From contig NZ_JARICI010000018.1 in NCBI RefSeq assembly GCF_029257255.1, forward strand, positions 35,960 to 99,959: 64,000 nucleotides of DNA, written 5' to 3'. The DNA is from Sporosarcina sp. (GTDB lineage: Bacteria; Bacillota; Bacilli; Bacillales_A; Planococcaceae). The notes beneath the pieces were generated by a model. It was given only the letters and a program-made list of their open reading frames with translations, was not told the origin of the DNA and ran no database searches. Shown here piece by piece: positions 9,703-17,926 of the stretch (positions are counted from its first letter, which is position 1; each line of letters opens with the position of its first letter). The translations under genes and the position numbers were made by a program.

Positions 9703-9758
9703 TTGACAACGATTCTCATTATCAATTAAGATGATTACCAATGAGAAACGTTCTCATT
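9703..9758 (+). promoter_or_regulatory. Fur-box promoter of the heme operon
   Basis: TTGACA (9703-9708) is a consensus -35 with a plausible TAAGAT -10 at 9727. A 19-mer overlapping the -35 (9705-9723) matches the Fur consensus GATAATGATAATCATTATC at 15 of 19 positions. A second palindrome, AATGAGAAACGTTCTCATT (9740-9758), covers the expected transcription start and is also Fur-like. Iron-responsive repression is therefore expected. Confidence 0.75.
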
Positions 9759-9781
9759 AAAACAAGGGGGTAAAGAGAGAA

Positions 9782-10753
9782 ATGAAAAAACTAGCAAGTG
9801 TATGTAGTGTGCTCATGCTGCTGTTTGTCTTAAGTGCATGCGGTACAGAAAAAGATAAAGCAGATGATAAAGCAGCCGCAACTGCTGTAAAAGCGGAAGA
9901 GCCTGCTGCAAATGAATCTGCGGTAGAAGTGACTGATATGACGGGGCAGACGTTGACATTTGAGAAAACGCCTTCATCTGTTGCCACATTGAGCTCAGGA
10001 GATCTCGATATGCTACTGGCACTTGGAGTAAAAGTAGCGGGCCGTCCTACAGTACAGGGAGCACCAATTAAAGAGTTGGAAGGGATTGCTGAAATCGGAA
10101 ATCCGCATCAGCCGAATTTCGAGAAGATTGCAGAGATTAATCCGGAAGTATTAATTGCAGCTCCAAGTTTCAAGCAGCATGAGGAGAACATGAAGCGTCA
10201 GGGTACAGAAATTGTTTACACAGCTGCTAATTCCGTGGAAGACATTACACAGACGATTGAGTTGTTTGGCCAGTTATTTAATAAAGAAAATGAAGCAAAA
10301 GCTATTCAAGATAAAATTTCAAAAGAGATTGAGCAGAGCACAGAGCAAAAAGCAGAAGCTGTGAAGACATTGCTCGTTTACGGAGCTCCGGGAACTTATA
10401 TGGTGGCACTACCGAACTCGCTGTCAGGCAATTTATTGGAATTGGCGGGGGGAGAAAATATCGCCAGTGACTTCCCGAATGAAGAAAAATATCCGCAGTA
10501 TGCCAGCTTAAGTGTAGAAAAAATCATTGAGCGCAATCCAGAAATGGTGATGTTGATTACACACGGTGAGCCGGAAGCGGTGAAAGCAGCTTTTGAAGGG
10601 GAAATGTTGAAGAATCCGGCGTGGAAAAGCCTGGACGCAGTAAAAGCAGGCAATGTGATTGTTTTGCCTTCTCACTTATTTGGAACGAATCCAGGAACAA
10701 AAGTAGTGGAAGCACTAAATGTAATGAAAGACAGCTTAGGACAGGTTAAATAA
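9782..10753 (+). CDS. Heme/iron ABC transporter substrate-binding lipoprotein (IsdE-like)
   Basis: A 323-aa surface lipoprotein: signal peptide with lipobox LSAC (cysteine 20), a charged linker to about residue 48, then a helical-backbone metal-receptor fold (VEVTDMTGQTLTFEKTPSSVATLSSGDLDMLLALG). It delivers ligand to the FecCD-type permease that follows one base later. Heme rather than siderophore is inferred because the same operon ends in an IsdG-type heme monooxygenase. Controlled by the Fur-box promoter. The ATG follows a GGGGGTAAAGAGAG ribosome site. Confidence 0.88.
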   Translation: MKKLASVCSVLMLLFVLSACGTEKDKADDKAAATAVKAEEPAANESAVEVTDMTGQTLTFEKTPSSVATLSSGDLDMLLALGVKVAGRPTVQGAPIKELEGIAEIGNPHQPNFEKIAEINPEVLIAAPSFKQHEENMKRQGTEIVYTAANSVEDITQTIELFGQLFNKENEAKAIQDKISKEIEQSTEQKAEAVKTLLVYGAPGTYMVALPNSLSGNLLELAGGENIASDFPNEEKYPQYASLSVEKIIERNPEMVMLITHGEPEAVKAAFEGEMLKNPAWKSLDAVKAGNVIVLPSHLFGTNPGTKVVEALNVMKDSLGQVK

Positions 10754-10754
10754 G

Positions 10755-11789
10755 ATGATTGCTGCTTCAGAAAAAACGCAGACAGAACGCCATCCACTTG
10801 CCAGAAAGCGCTTCATCGTACTTGTGACTTGCAGCAGTTTGCTGGTGATCGCAGCGATGGTCAGTTTAATAATCGGTCCTGTGTCATTCTCCATGCAGGA
10901 AATCTGGAATGGCATTTTTCAAGCGAATGACACGATGGAACGACGGATTGTCTGGGAACTGCGGTTTCCGCGTGTATTGGTCGGTATGATTGTAGGAATC
11001 AGCCTGGCCGTGTCGGGTGCGATTCTTCAGGGAATTATGCGCAATCCGCTGGCGGATCCCGGAATCATCGGTGTCTCTTCAGGGGCAGGACTCTCGGCTA
11101 CCGCCATCATGATCATTTTTCCGGCATACATCATGTTCCTGCCGCTCGCCGCATTTTTAGGCGCATTGATCACGGCGCTGGTCGTTTACGCTCTGTCATG
11201 GAGAGGCGGCGCTTCTCCTTTGCGGATTATTCTCGTTGGTGTCGCAATTAATGCCGTCATCGGTGCGTTTATGAGTGCGTTGATGCTGCTTTACAGCGAT
11301 CGTGTGCAAGCTGTTTTACCTTGGCTTGCGGGAGGCATCGCAGGTGTCGGCTGGGTGCAGTTTGAGATGATCATTTATTATGCCATTGCCGCATTTGTGC
11401 TCGCTGTCTTTTCGGTCAAGCATATCCGAATTTTACGCCTTGGAGATGAAGTAGCGAAACTGCTTGGGCATAATGTGGAGCGCAGCCGGTTCTTTCTGAT
11501 TGTGCTCAGTACGCTGCTTGCCGGTATGGCGGTCAGTGTATCGGGTCTGATAGGGTTCGTGGGACTTGTGGTTCCGCACATTATGCGGACGATTGTCGGG
11601 GGAGATTACCGATTTCTTCTGCCCGCTTCTGCGCTTGGCGGAGGGTTGCTTGTCATCGTAGCAGATACGATTGCCCGGACAGCATTCAATCCGATTGAAC
11701 TGCCTGTCGGTATCTTACTGTCATTCCTAGGCGGACCGTTCTTCTTGTATTTAATTCAAAAACGGAGGGATTCATTTGCTGATAACTAA
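10755..11789 (+). CDS. FecCD-family ABC transporter permease (heme/iron)
   Basis: A 344-aa protein with about nine to ten membrane helices. Family blocks include RFPRVLVGMIVGISLAVSGAILQGIMRNPLADPGIIGVSSGAG, the ATPase-coupling region LGHNVERSRF, and GLIGFVGLVVPHIMRTIVGGDYRFLLPASALGG. It forms the membrane channel for the binding lipoprotein encoded one base upstream and overlaps the ATPase gene by 14 bases. Confidence 0.93.
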   Translation: MIAASEKTQTERHPLARKRFIVLVTCSSLLVIAAMVSLIIGPVSFSMQEIWNGIFQANDTMERRIVWELRFPRVLVGMIVGISLAVSGAILQGIMRNPLADPGIIGVSSGAGLSATAIMIIFPAYIMFLPLAAFLGALITALVVYALSWRGGASPLRIILVGVAINAVIGAFMSALMLLYSDRVQAVLPWLAGGIAGVGWVQFEMIIYYAIAAFVLAVFSVKHIRILRLGDEVAKLLGHNVERSRFFLIVLSTLLAGMAVSVSGLIGFVGLVVPHIMRTIVGGDYRFLLPASALGGGLLVIVADTIARTAFNPIELPVGILLSFLGGPFFLYLIQKRRDSFADN

Positions 11790-12567
11790 GGAACTTTCCT
11801 ATCGACATTCCGCTTCTTTCGAATTATCTTCTATTAATCTTCATATTAAGCAGGGGGAAATCGTCAGTCTACTCGGTCCGAATGGTTCAGGCAAGTCCAC
11901 GTTCCTTCGGCTGATATCACGGCTCATTACGCCTGGAAGTGGCGGCGTTTTACTGAATGGCGAACAATTGAAGCGAATGAAATCTCAGGAAGTAGCCAGG
12001 AATTTGGCGATGCTGCCGCAGATGCAGGATCATCAGCTCGATGTCACAGTAGGCGAGCTTGTGGAATTCGGCAGACATCCGCATCGTTCAGGATACGGCA
12101 GAATCAGTTCCGAAGATCAGGACATTATCGACTGGGCAATCGACGTAACGAAACTCGGTGACTACAAGAATCGGATGCTGCAGTCGCTGTCAGGCGGGGA
12201 ACGGCAGCGTGCGTGGATTGCCATGGCGATTGCCCAGCGGCCTAAAATTTTATTGCTGGATGAACCGACGACGTACTTAGATATTTCCCATCAGCTGGAA
12301 GTAATGGAGCTGGTGACGGAGCTGAATGAAACGTACGGGATGACAGTCGTCATGGTGCTGCATGATATCAATCAGGCAGCGAGCTACAGTGACCGGTTGA
12401 TTGTATTGAAAGACGGTACTGTTCGGTTTGACGGAATCCCGCAATGCGTTTTGTGCAAAGATATGTTTCATTCGATATTTGAAATTGATGCGGAAATTTT
12501 CATGAAGAATGGCAAATGCTTTTTCACACCAAGCAAATTGCGAAAGGGAGAATGTTATGAGAGCTGA
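11776..12567 (+). CDS. FecE-type ABC transporter ATP-binding protein (heme/iron)
   Basis: A 263-aa ATPase: Walker A GPNGSGKST near residue 34, signature LSGGERQRAW, Walker B ILLLDEPTTYLD, switch histidine in VLHDINQA. The TTG start at 11776 sits behind AACGGAGGGA and lies inside the end of the permease gene. Energises the heme/iron importer. Its stop overlaps the start of the ankyrin gene by 11 bases. Confidence 0.93.
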   Translation: MLITKELSYRHSASFELSSINLHIKQGEIVSLLGPNGSGKSTFLRLISRLITPGSGGVLLNGEQLKRMKSQEVARNLAMLPQMQDHQLDVTVGELVEFGRHPHRSGYGRISSEDQDIIDWAIDVTKLGDYKNRMLQSLSGGERQRAWIAMAIAQRPKILLLDEPTTYLDISHQLEVMELVTELNETYGMTVVMVLHDINQAASYSDRLIVLKDGTVRFDGIPQCVLCKDMFHSIFEIDAEIFMKNGKCFFTPSKLRKGECYES

Positions 12568-12976
12568 GGGGGAAAAGAAACAACCGATTGATCAGGCGTT
12601 AGTAAGGCAATATGTAATTGCAGCACACGGGAATTTTGTAGAAGTAGAAAAACTGGTCGGTCAGGAACCTGATTTGGTGCATGCCGTGATGAATTGGGGC
12701 GGCGATGACTGGGAGAGTGGTTTAGGGGCGGCCGCACACACAGGGAATCGTGATATAGTGGAGTTTTTATTGGCACGGGGTGCACGCATGGATATTTTTG
12801 CGGCGGCGATGCTCGGTGAAGTGGAAATCGTAAAGTCGATGCTGAAATGGTATCCAAACTGGAACGAATTAAAAGGACCGCATGGCATACCGTTGTTGCG
12901 TCATGCAGCAGCAGGCGGCGAACAGGCGGCATCTGTCCTAGAATACTTACAAACAATGAAATTGGAGGCCGTATAA
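12557..12976 (+). CDS. Small ankyrin-repeat protein in the heme operon
   Basis: A 139-aa cytoplasmic protein with ankyrin-type repeats (AAHGNFVEVEKLV; GAAAHTGNRDIVEFLLARGA; AAMLGEVEIVKSML; LLRHAAAGGEQAASVLEYL). Start chosen at ATG 12557 behind GAAAGGGAG; the 16 upstream in-frame codons overlap the ATPase gene. It is translationally coupled on both sides (11-base overlap upstream, one-base TAATG overlap downstream with the monooxygenase), so it belongs to the Fur-controlled heme operon. A protein-protein role is likely, for example handing heme to the monooxygenase or stabilising it, but this is inference. Confidence 0.85.
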   Translation: MRAEGEKKQPIDQALVRQYVIAAHGNFVEVEKLVGQEPDLVHAVMNWGGDDWESGLGAAAHTGNRDIVEFLLARGARMDIFAAAMLGEVEIVKSMLKWYPNWNELKGPHGIPLLRHAAAGGEQAASVLEYLQTMKLEAV

Positions 12977-13317
12977 TGCAGAAGATGACAGCAATTAATA
13001 CGATATTTGTGGAAAAAGGCAAAGGAGAGCAGATAACTGCAAGATTTGAAAAAGCGAAAGCAGTGCACACATTTGAGGGCTTTATTCGCATGGAAGTTTT
13101 GCTCAGTGAAGATGCAGAAGACCGGGATGAAGTGAAAGTCTGTACGACTTGGGAAGACCGAAAGTATTTCGACAACTGGCTGCACAGCCGGGAAAATGAA
13201 AAATCTCATAACGCCAAATCTCCGTCTGCGGAGAAGAGCCCGATTCTCGGTAATGAATTGACGACATTTGCTGTGAAAGTACAGCATCTTCCGGCTGAGG
13301 CTGAGAAAGCCAAGTAA
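12976..13317 (+). CDS. Heme-degrading monooxygenase, IsdG/HmoA family
   Basis: A 113-aa ferredoxin-like dimeric enzyme that would open heme and release iron. The catalytic triad known from IsdG (Asn-Trp-His) is in place: N8 (AINTIFV), W68 (FDNWLHS) and H78 (EKSHNAK), with the correct spacing of about 60 and 10 residues. ATG at 12976 overlaps the ankyrin stop; ribosome site TTGGAGG. Last gene of the Fur-regulated operon, giving uptake plus degradation of heme in one transcript. Confidence 0.93.
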   Translation: MQKMTAINTIFVEKGKGEQITARFEKAKAVHTFEGFIRMEVLLSEDAEDRDEVKVCTTWEDRKYFDNWLHSRENEKSHNAKSPSAEKSPILGNELTTFAVKVQHLPAEAEKAK

Positions 13318-13329
13318 CCAGTGTTGAGG

Positions 13330-13441
13330 CAGGTTCGTACATACGAATCTGCTGTCCTGAAATTTCCGAATGTGATCTATGCATCTTTTCGGATGTATAG
13401 ATGGCTTTCGGAATTTGAAAGCATTACGGTATATCGCGTAA
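13330..13441. other. Cluster of strong imperfect hairpins after the heme operon
   Basis: No gene is supported in 13318-13598. The region holds a 22-bp palindrome (13330-13351), a long nested hairpin (13360-13416: arms 13360-13370/13406-13416 and 13375-13385/13392-13402, loop TTTTCG), and a smaller hairpin at about 13424-13441. None has a following T-run, so they are not simple terminators; a degenerate repeat or an mRNA 3' structure are the options. Confidence 0.45.
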
Positions 13442-13535
13442 CAGTTGAAAGTGATTTGTCGGAAATCTGCTCATCGCAACCCTCCCAAACTTGCGGACAT
13501 TCACTGAATTCCAAAACTTTCATGCTGTTCATTTG

Positions 13536-13561
13536 GCTGCTTTTCTAAATTGAAAAGCAGC
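13536..13561 (+). terminator. Terminator of the heme operon
   Basis: GCTGCTTTTC pairs with GAAAAGCAGC around a six-base loop and is followed by TTCTTTTTG. Confidence 0.8.
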
Positions 13562-13578
13562 TTCTTTTTGTAAAAAAA

Positions 13579-13607
13579 ACTGCTATAACCTAAAGAGGTT
13601 ACGGCAG
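13579..13607 (-). terminator. Terminator of the second YjiH-like gene
   Basis: Read on the minus strand, ACTGCCGTAACCT and AGGTTATAGCAGT form a hairpin followed by eight T residues. The stop codon of the gene lies within the stem. Confidence 0.8.
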
Positions 13608-14969
13608 TCCGACGATCTTGAATAATAAGTGTGCTGCACCTGCAATGATCGGCAGGGCAATAATTGTACGCAATAAGAAAATAACGAGCAGGTGGAAAAT
13701 GTTTAATGGGATTTTGGTTCCGAGAATTAATCCACCGACTTCTGACATATAGATCAGCTGAATGACTGAAATAGCTGCGATTGTAAACAGAGTAACCGGT
13801 GAAGTGATGACGCCTTCTGCCAGAATAACAGGCAAGAACATATCAGCGAAACCGACAACCATTGTTTGTGCAGCATCTGCAGCTTCCGGAATCTGCAGGA
13901 AGTTCAGAATGTATTCAAACGGCTTACCAAGAATACGGAAGACGGTAGTGAATTCTGCAAGCATCAGTGCCACTGTACCGAACGCCATAACGACCGGCGT
14001 CACGCCGACCCACATATCGAGTACGTTCTGCATGCCGGAACGGAATGTTTTACTGACTGATTTCTGCTTGGAAGCTGTATTCAATGCATTGGACAGGCCC
14101 GATGAAAAAACATTCGTTCCTTCAGGAAGTTTTTCATCGTCTGGAGAAAACTCTCTTTCGTCAATATACGTATTTTTAATTGAGCGTAAAGGATAGATAC
14201 GAGGCATGATCAGTGCCAAAATAATTCCTGTTATGATGACAGTGCCGTAAAAAGGAAGGAAGTAATCTCCAAGTCCGACGTAGTCAATGATGACCAATGA
14301 AAACGTAATAGATACAACAGAGAATGTTGTTGCAATAATCGCAGCCTCACGCTGAGTATAATGTCCTTCTTCATACTGTTTGCTAGTTAATAACACTCCG
14401 ATTGTACCGTCACCAATCCATGAAGCAAGCGCATCGATGGAAGAGCGGCCCGGAAGGTTGAATAGCGGGCGCATGACCTTGACCATGAGCGTTCCGAAAA
14501 ATTCAAGCAATCCGAAGTTCAACAATAATGGAAGTAGAAGTCCTGCAAATAAGAAAATACTGAATAAGAATGAAACAAGTCCGTCACTCGCAAGCAGCAA
14601 GCCACCGGTATTTTCGCTCCAGATTGCTTCTGGGCCGATTTTATAAACGACCATGATGGAGAATATCGCACCTAGGATACGTGTAATTGTCCAAAATGGC
14701 GTCACTTTAAATAGATTGACGAGGAATGATGGACGGTTCGGATCATTTTTTACGAATAAAAATAAAATGGAACCTAGTGCAGAAAGTGTAATTAATACCA
14801 TCATCAGCTGAGGGATGATCGGTTCGAGTGAGCCGGCCAGCATATCAGCCAGTTTCGCAATCGGTACTTTCCAGCCGCTTGCGAACGGCAGGGGGATCAT
14901 GAATAAGATAATCCCGAGCAGTGAAGGGATCAGAAATATGAACCATGTACTAGCAGTATGTTTTTTCAA
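13599..14969 (-). CDS. YjiH-family membrane protein, second paralogue
   Basis: A 456-aa polytopic protein related to the product of 4613-5932: both carry the LLEF-GTLM-VMRPLFNLPGRSSIDALASW block and REAAIIATTFSVVSITF. Transport of a nucleoside-like or amino-acid-like substrate is a family-level guess. I prefer the TTG start at 14969 because GGGAGAG is correctly placed upstream; the ATG nine codons earlier (14996) has no ribosome site. Transcribed divergently from ribokinase, with a perfect 16-bp palindrome in its promoter region. Confidence 0.85.
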   Translation of the reverse strand: MKKHTASTWFIFLIPSLLGIILFMIPLPFASGWKVPIAKLADMLAGSLEPIIPQLMMVLITLSALGSILFLFVKNDPNRPSFLVNLFKVTPFWTITRILGAIFSIMVVYKIGPEAIWSENTGGLLLASDGLVSFLFSIFLFAGLLLPLLLNFGLLEFFGTLMVKVMRPLFNLPGRSSIDALASWIGDGTIGVLLTSKQYEEGHYTQREAAIIATTFSVVSITFSLVIIDYVGLGDYFLPFYGTVIITGIILALIMPRIYPLRSIKNTYIDEREFSPDDEKLPEGTNVFSSGLSNALNTASKQKSVSKTFRSGMQNVLDMWVGVTPVVMAFGTVALMLAEFTTVFRILGKPFEYILNFLQIPEAADAAQTMVVGFADMFLPVILAEGVITSPVTLFTIAAISVIQLIYMSEVGGLILGTKIPLNIFHLLVIFLLRTIIALPIIAGAAHLLFKIVGLP

Positions 14970-15000
14970 GGTGTATCTCTCCCTGTCATTAATCATTTTG

Positions 15001-15016
15001 ATGTATAATTATACAT
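15001..15016. promoter_or_regulatory. Perfect 16-bp palindrome upstream of the YjiH-like gene
   Basis: ATGTATAATTATACAT is fully self-complementary, contains a TATAAT hexamer readable on both strands, and sits about 30 bp upstream of the TTG start. It may be an operator, a bidirectional -10, or both. Confidence 0.4.
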
Positions 15017-15150
15017 TATACTGTGTAATCTCGCATTGTAAATACTTTAACACAAAGTTGAACTTTTCAGTCAGAGAATAGTCTATACTTCTACTATATA
15101 ATACATCGAAATCAGCAATCGAAAATATGTGGTGAGATGGGGAATGTGGA

Positions 15151-16035
15151 ATGATAACGGTTGTCGGCAGTGCGAATGTGGATGTAATTGCAGAAGCGGA
15201 AATATTCCCTGTTCAAGGGGAGACAGTGAGAGGTAAGAGCTTTCAGACGGCACCAGGGGGGAAGGGTGCGAATCAGGCGGTAGCTTGCGCAAAGCTGGGG
15301 GAAACCGTCCAACTGATTGGTTCCATTGGTTCGGATGAATTCGGTCAGACCATCTTAGCGAATTTACGGAATCAAAAAGTGGGTACAGCGTATATATATC
15401 AAACGGATGGGCCTTCTGGTGTTGCAGTGATTCTGCTCACGGAAGAAGACAATCGAATTATCTCAATACCGGGTGCCAATCACGCCTTAAAGCCCGAGCG
15501 GATCAAAGAACTCCTGGACGTGATTCGCAACAGCCAACTCGTCATGATTCAGCTGGAACTTCCGAAATCAGTCGTTTGGCAAGTTCTGAAGCTATGTAAA
15601 CAATTTCAAGTTCCGGTTGTGATGGATCCCGCACCGTCCGGCAGTTTTCAATTGGATTTCATGCCCTACCTAACTTATTTGACGCCGAATGAAACAGAAT
15701 GTGCTGCGATTTTTGGTGCATCAATGGAGGAAGCCGCAGAGAAATATCCGAATCAATTGCTTGTGACTCTCGGCAGTAAAGGGGTTTGCTATCATGATGG
15801 CGAGCGGCTGATTCACGTGGATGCTGTTCCAGCAAAAGTTATTGATACGACAGGAGCGGGTGACACATTTAATGGAGCGCTTGCTAGCCAGCTCGTCCGT
15901 CAGTGTGACTTACAGCAGGCCATCCAATTTGCAAATGCTGCGGCTTCATTATCTATAGAAAAGTTCGGAGCACAAGGCGGGATGCCGAGCCGACAGGAAG
16001 TACTGAGGAAAATTGAGGAAATGAATAATGCATAA
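15151..16035 (+). CDS. rbsK: Ribokinase
   Basis: A 294-aa PfkB-family sugar kinase that phosphorylates D-ribose at O5. The N-terminal signature GGKGANQAVACAKLG and the C-terminal DTTGAGDTFNGALA (anion hole and catalytic aspartate) are both present. The ATG follows GATGGGGAATGTGG. No rbsD or ribose transporter gene accompanies it, so it is a solitary copy; other PfkB substrates cannot be excluded. Confidence 0.9.
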   Translation: MITVVGSANVDVIAEAEIFPVQGETVRGKSFQTAPGGKGANQAVACAKLGETVQLIGSIGSDEFGQTILANLRNQKVGTAYIYQTDGPSGVAVILLTEEDNRIISIPGANHALKPERIKELLDVIRNSQLVMIQLELPKSVVWQVLKLCKQFQVPVVMDPAPSGSFQLDFMPYLTYLTPNETECAAIFGASMEEAAEKYPNQLLVTLGSKGVCYHDGERLIHVDAVPAKVIDTTGAGDTFNGALASQLVRQCDLQQAIQFANAAASLSIEKFGAQGGMPSRQEVLRKIEEMNNA

Positions 16036-16191
16036 AACCTCGCGTGAAAAACGTCGTATACGTGACTCGTCACATTACTGTCAGCACTCATGATGTCGAA
16101 TATATGAAAATCAAACTTTCCACTTTAAATTTCGTTAAAAAGAGCGTATGCTATTCCAATAGTTAAGACTAAGACGAAGAAATGGAGGAGG

Positions 16192-16722
16192 ATGTTGGTG
16201 GTTTTTGGAGAAAACATCAAAGTCCGTAAACGCATCTTACAGTTGATTGATAGCTTGACAGATGACGAATTTAACGGAACACCATCATGCGGCGGCTGGT
16301 CTCCTAAGCAGATTGTGGAACACTTGGCGTTAATGGAATGCAGGGTCGCTACAGACATCGCAAAAGAATTGAAAAATCCTGACAGTATCCGTGTATTCAA
16401 AAAGCCGATCAGTGTATCGGCGAGTCCTCTTCTCAAATCTGATTTGCTGGAATTTACACGGCCTTCTGATAGGTATCTGTCTATTTCAGAAATAAAAGAA
16501 CAACTGCACGAATCCAGGAACTTTTTATTGGATATTTATGAATCTTCTACAGTTGAAGAATTACGCGCCAAATCGTTTAAGCACCCGGTGTTTGGCAACG
16601 TTCCGCTGATTCAATGGTTCCGTTTAGTAGGATTTCACGAAAGACGTCATCTAAAGCAGCTGAAACGTGCAGTGGAGTTAATTAAAATGGACTCCGGCAA
16701 GTTCTATCAGTCAACTAAATAA
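16192..16722 (+). CDS. DinB-like four-helix protein
   Basis: A 176-aa cytoplasmic protein of the DinB/YfiT-like superfamily, which has a putative metal site of three histidines. Visible are GWSPKQIVEHLALME near residue 45 and the C-terminal GFHERRHLKQLKRA. Function in Bacillales is mostly unknown (thiol transferase-like roles are known for some relatives). ATG 16192 lies very close to the ribosome site GGAGGAGG; the in-frame TTG or GTG two and one codons later would be better spaced. Confidence 0.8.
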   Translation: MLVVFGENIKVRKRILQLIDSLTDDEFNGTPSCGGWSPKQIVEHLALMECRVATDIAKELKNPDSIRVFKKPISVSASPLLKSDLLEFTRPSDRYLSISEIKEQLHESRNFLLDIYESSTVEELRAKSFKHPVFGNVPLIQWFRLVGFHERRHLKQLKRAVELIKMDSGKFYQSTK

Positions 16723-16730
16723 TATAGAGA

Positions 16731-16764
16731 AAAGGACTCAGCCCTTATGGCAAGAGTCCTTTTT
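16731..16764 (+). terminator. Terminator after the DinB-like gene
   Basis: AAAGGACTC and GAGTCCTTTTT form the stem around a 14-base loop; the T-run is part of the right arm. It can also act for the convergent gene. Confidence 0.75.
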
Positions 16765-16782
16765 GCATTTACTGACAGACTG

Positions 16783-17694
16783 TTAAATAATGCGTCCGAC
16801 TTCCTGCGATTGATTTTCTAATTCTAAAGCGGAAGCGGCGATGGACTGGAAGCCTTTCATCGTAATTTCGATTTCCTGCTGGCACTGTTCAATACTCTGC
16901 TGAGCTAATGAAGTGCCTTCTGACATCACTCCGATATCGGTAGTGATTGTCTCAATGCCTTTTCGTACTTCAATTATGGAGTCGTCCACGTTGCCAGATA
17001 GTTTTCGTACTTCTTTCGCCACTACATCGAATCCTCTGCCGTATTCTCCTGCGCGGGCTGCCTCTATGGCTGCGTTAAGCGCAAGCAGATTGGTCTGGCT
17101 GGCAATCTTACGGATCGTCGTGACAATGCCTTGGATATCTGTAGAATGCGTTTCTAAATTTTGAAGAGAGGTAATGTTCTGTACAGAAACTTCTGCAATT
17201 CCTTCAATCATAGAAAGCAGTTCATTACTGCGGTTCATGCCGATTGTCGCTCTTTCAGACAATGCTTCGGCCATTTTATGCATTTCATCCACGACTTCAG
17301 CTAGGGAATTATGACGTTCTGTAATGTTTGTAGCGATTTTTGAAACGCCGATAATGTGGCGGTTATCTTCATCATAAACCGGCATATAGGTAGCTTCGAG
17401 CCAAACATTTGAGCCATCTTTTGCTTTACGCTGAATTTTCCCCTGATAGCTAACCCCGTTTGATAAGTCTTTCCAGTGCTTTTCGTAAGCCGGTGTTCGT
17501 GAAAAGTTTGGGAAGCACAAATTTTCGTGTTTCATTCCAACCATTTCTTCAGGCCTGTATCCAAGCGTTTCGGCGAAGTTTTTATTGACGTACGCAATTC
17601 GGCGGTCCATCGTAAAACGAATCATAGCTAAATGTTCTTCCATTGCCTTTACAACGAGCTGATCTGTTGCTTGTTGGTCGAATGACTGCAACAT
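16783..17694 (-). CDS. Soluble PAS-domain methyl-accepting chemotaxis protein
   Basis: A 303-aa protein with no membrane segment. Residues ~15-130 form a PAS domain ([24 protein letters not shown], then a PAC segment ending [15 protein letters not shown]), residues ~140-303 form a short MCP signalling helix pair with the conserved hairpin [34 protein letters not shown]. It should sense an intracellular cue (redox, small ligand) and talk to CheA-CheW. AAGGAGGAG precedes the ATG. The signalling domain is short, lacking obvious long methylation helices. Confidence 0.9.
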   Translation of the reverse strand: MLQSFDQQATDQLVVKAMEEHLAMIRFTMDRRIAYVNKNFAETLGYRPEEMVGMKHENLCFPNFSRTPAYEKHWKDLSNGVSYQGKIQRKAKDGSNVWLEATYMPVYDEDNRHIIGVSKIATNITERHNSLAEVVDEMHKMAEALSERATIGMNRSNELLSMIEGIAEVSVQNITSLQNLETHSTDIQGIVTTIRKIASQTNLLALNAAIEAARAGEYGRGFDVVAKEVRKLSGNVDDSIIEVRKGIETITTDIGVMSEGTSLAQQSIEQCQQEIEITMKGFQSIAASALELENQSQEVGRII

Positions 17695-17926
17695 AGTTAC
17701 TCCTCCTTATAATTCAAACGGACTATTATTATTGTAAAAAAGTTATTATATCCATTAAACCATAGAGTCTATTGGAATAGAACGGAAATTATAAATAAAC
17801 ATCGACGTTTGTCTATAATTCGAACTGACTAGTCGAGAAGGGGCTTCCTTTTTCTCATCATTTTCAACTTTTGACGTTTTCAGCTATACTAAGTACAGTA
17901 GTAGCTTAAAGAATGGATGTGCGAAA

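Noticed and set aside
12555..13175. 206-codon minus-strand frame across the ankyrin and monooxygenase genes
   Set aside because: It is the antisense shadow of two well-supported genes and has no coding character.
13321..13548. 75-codon open frame after the heme monooxygenase gene
   Set aside because: It is made largely of hairpin sequence and runs into the terminator; no ribosome site.
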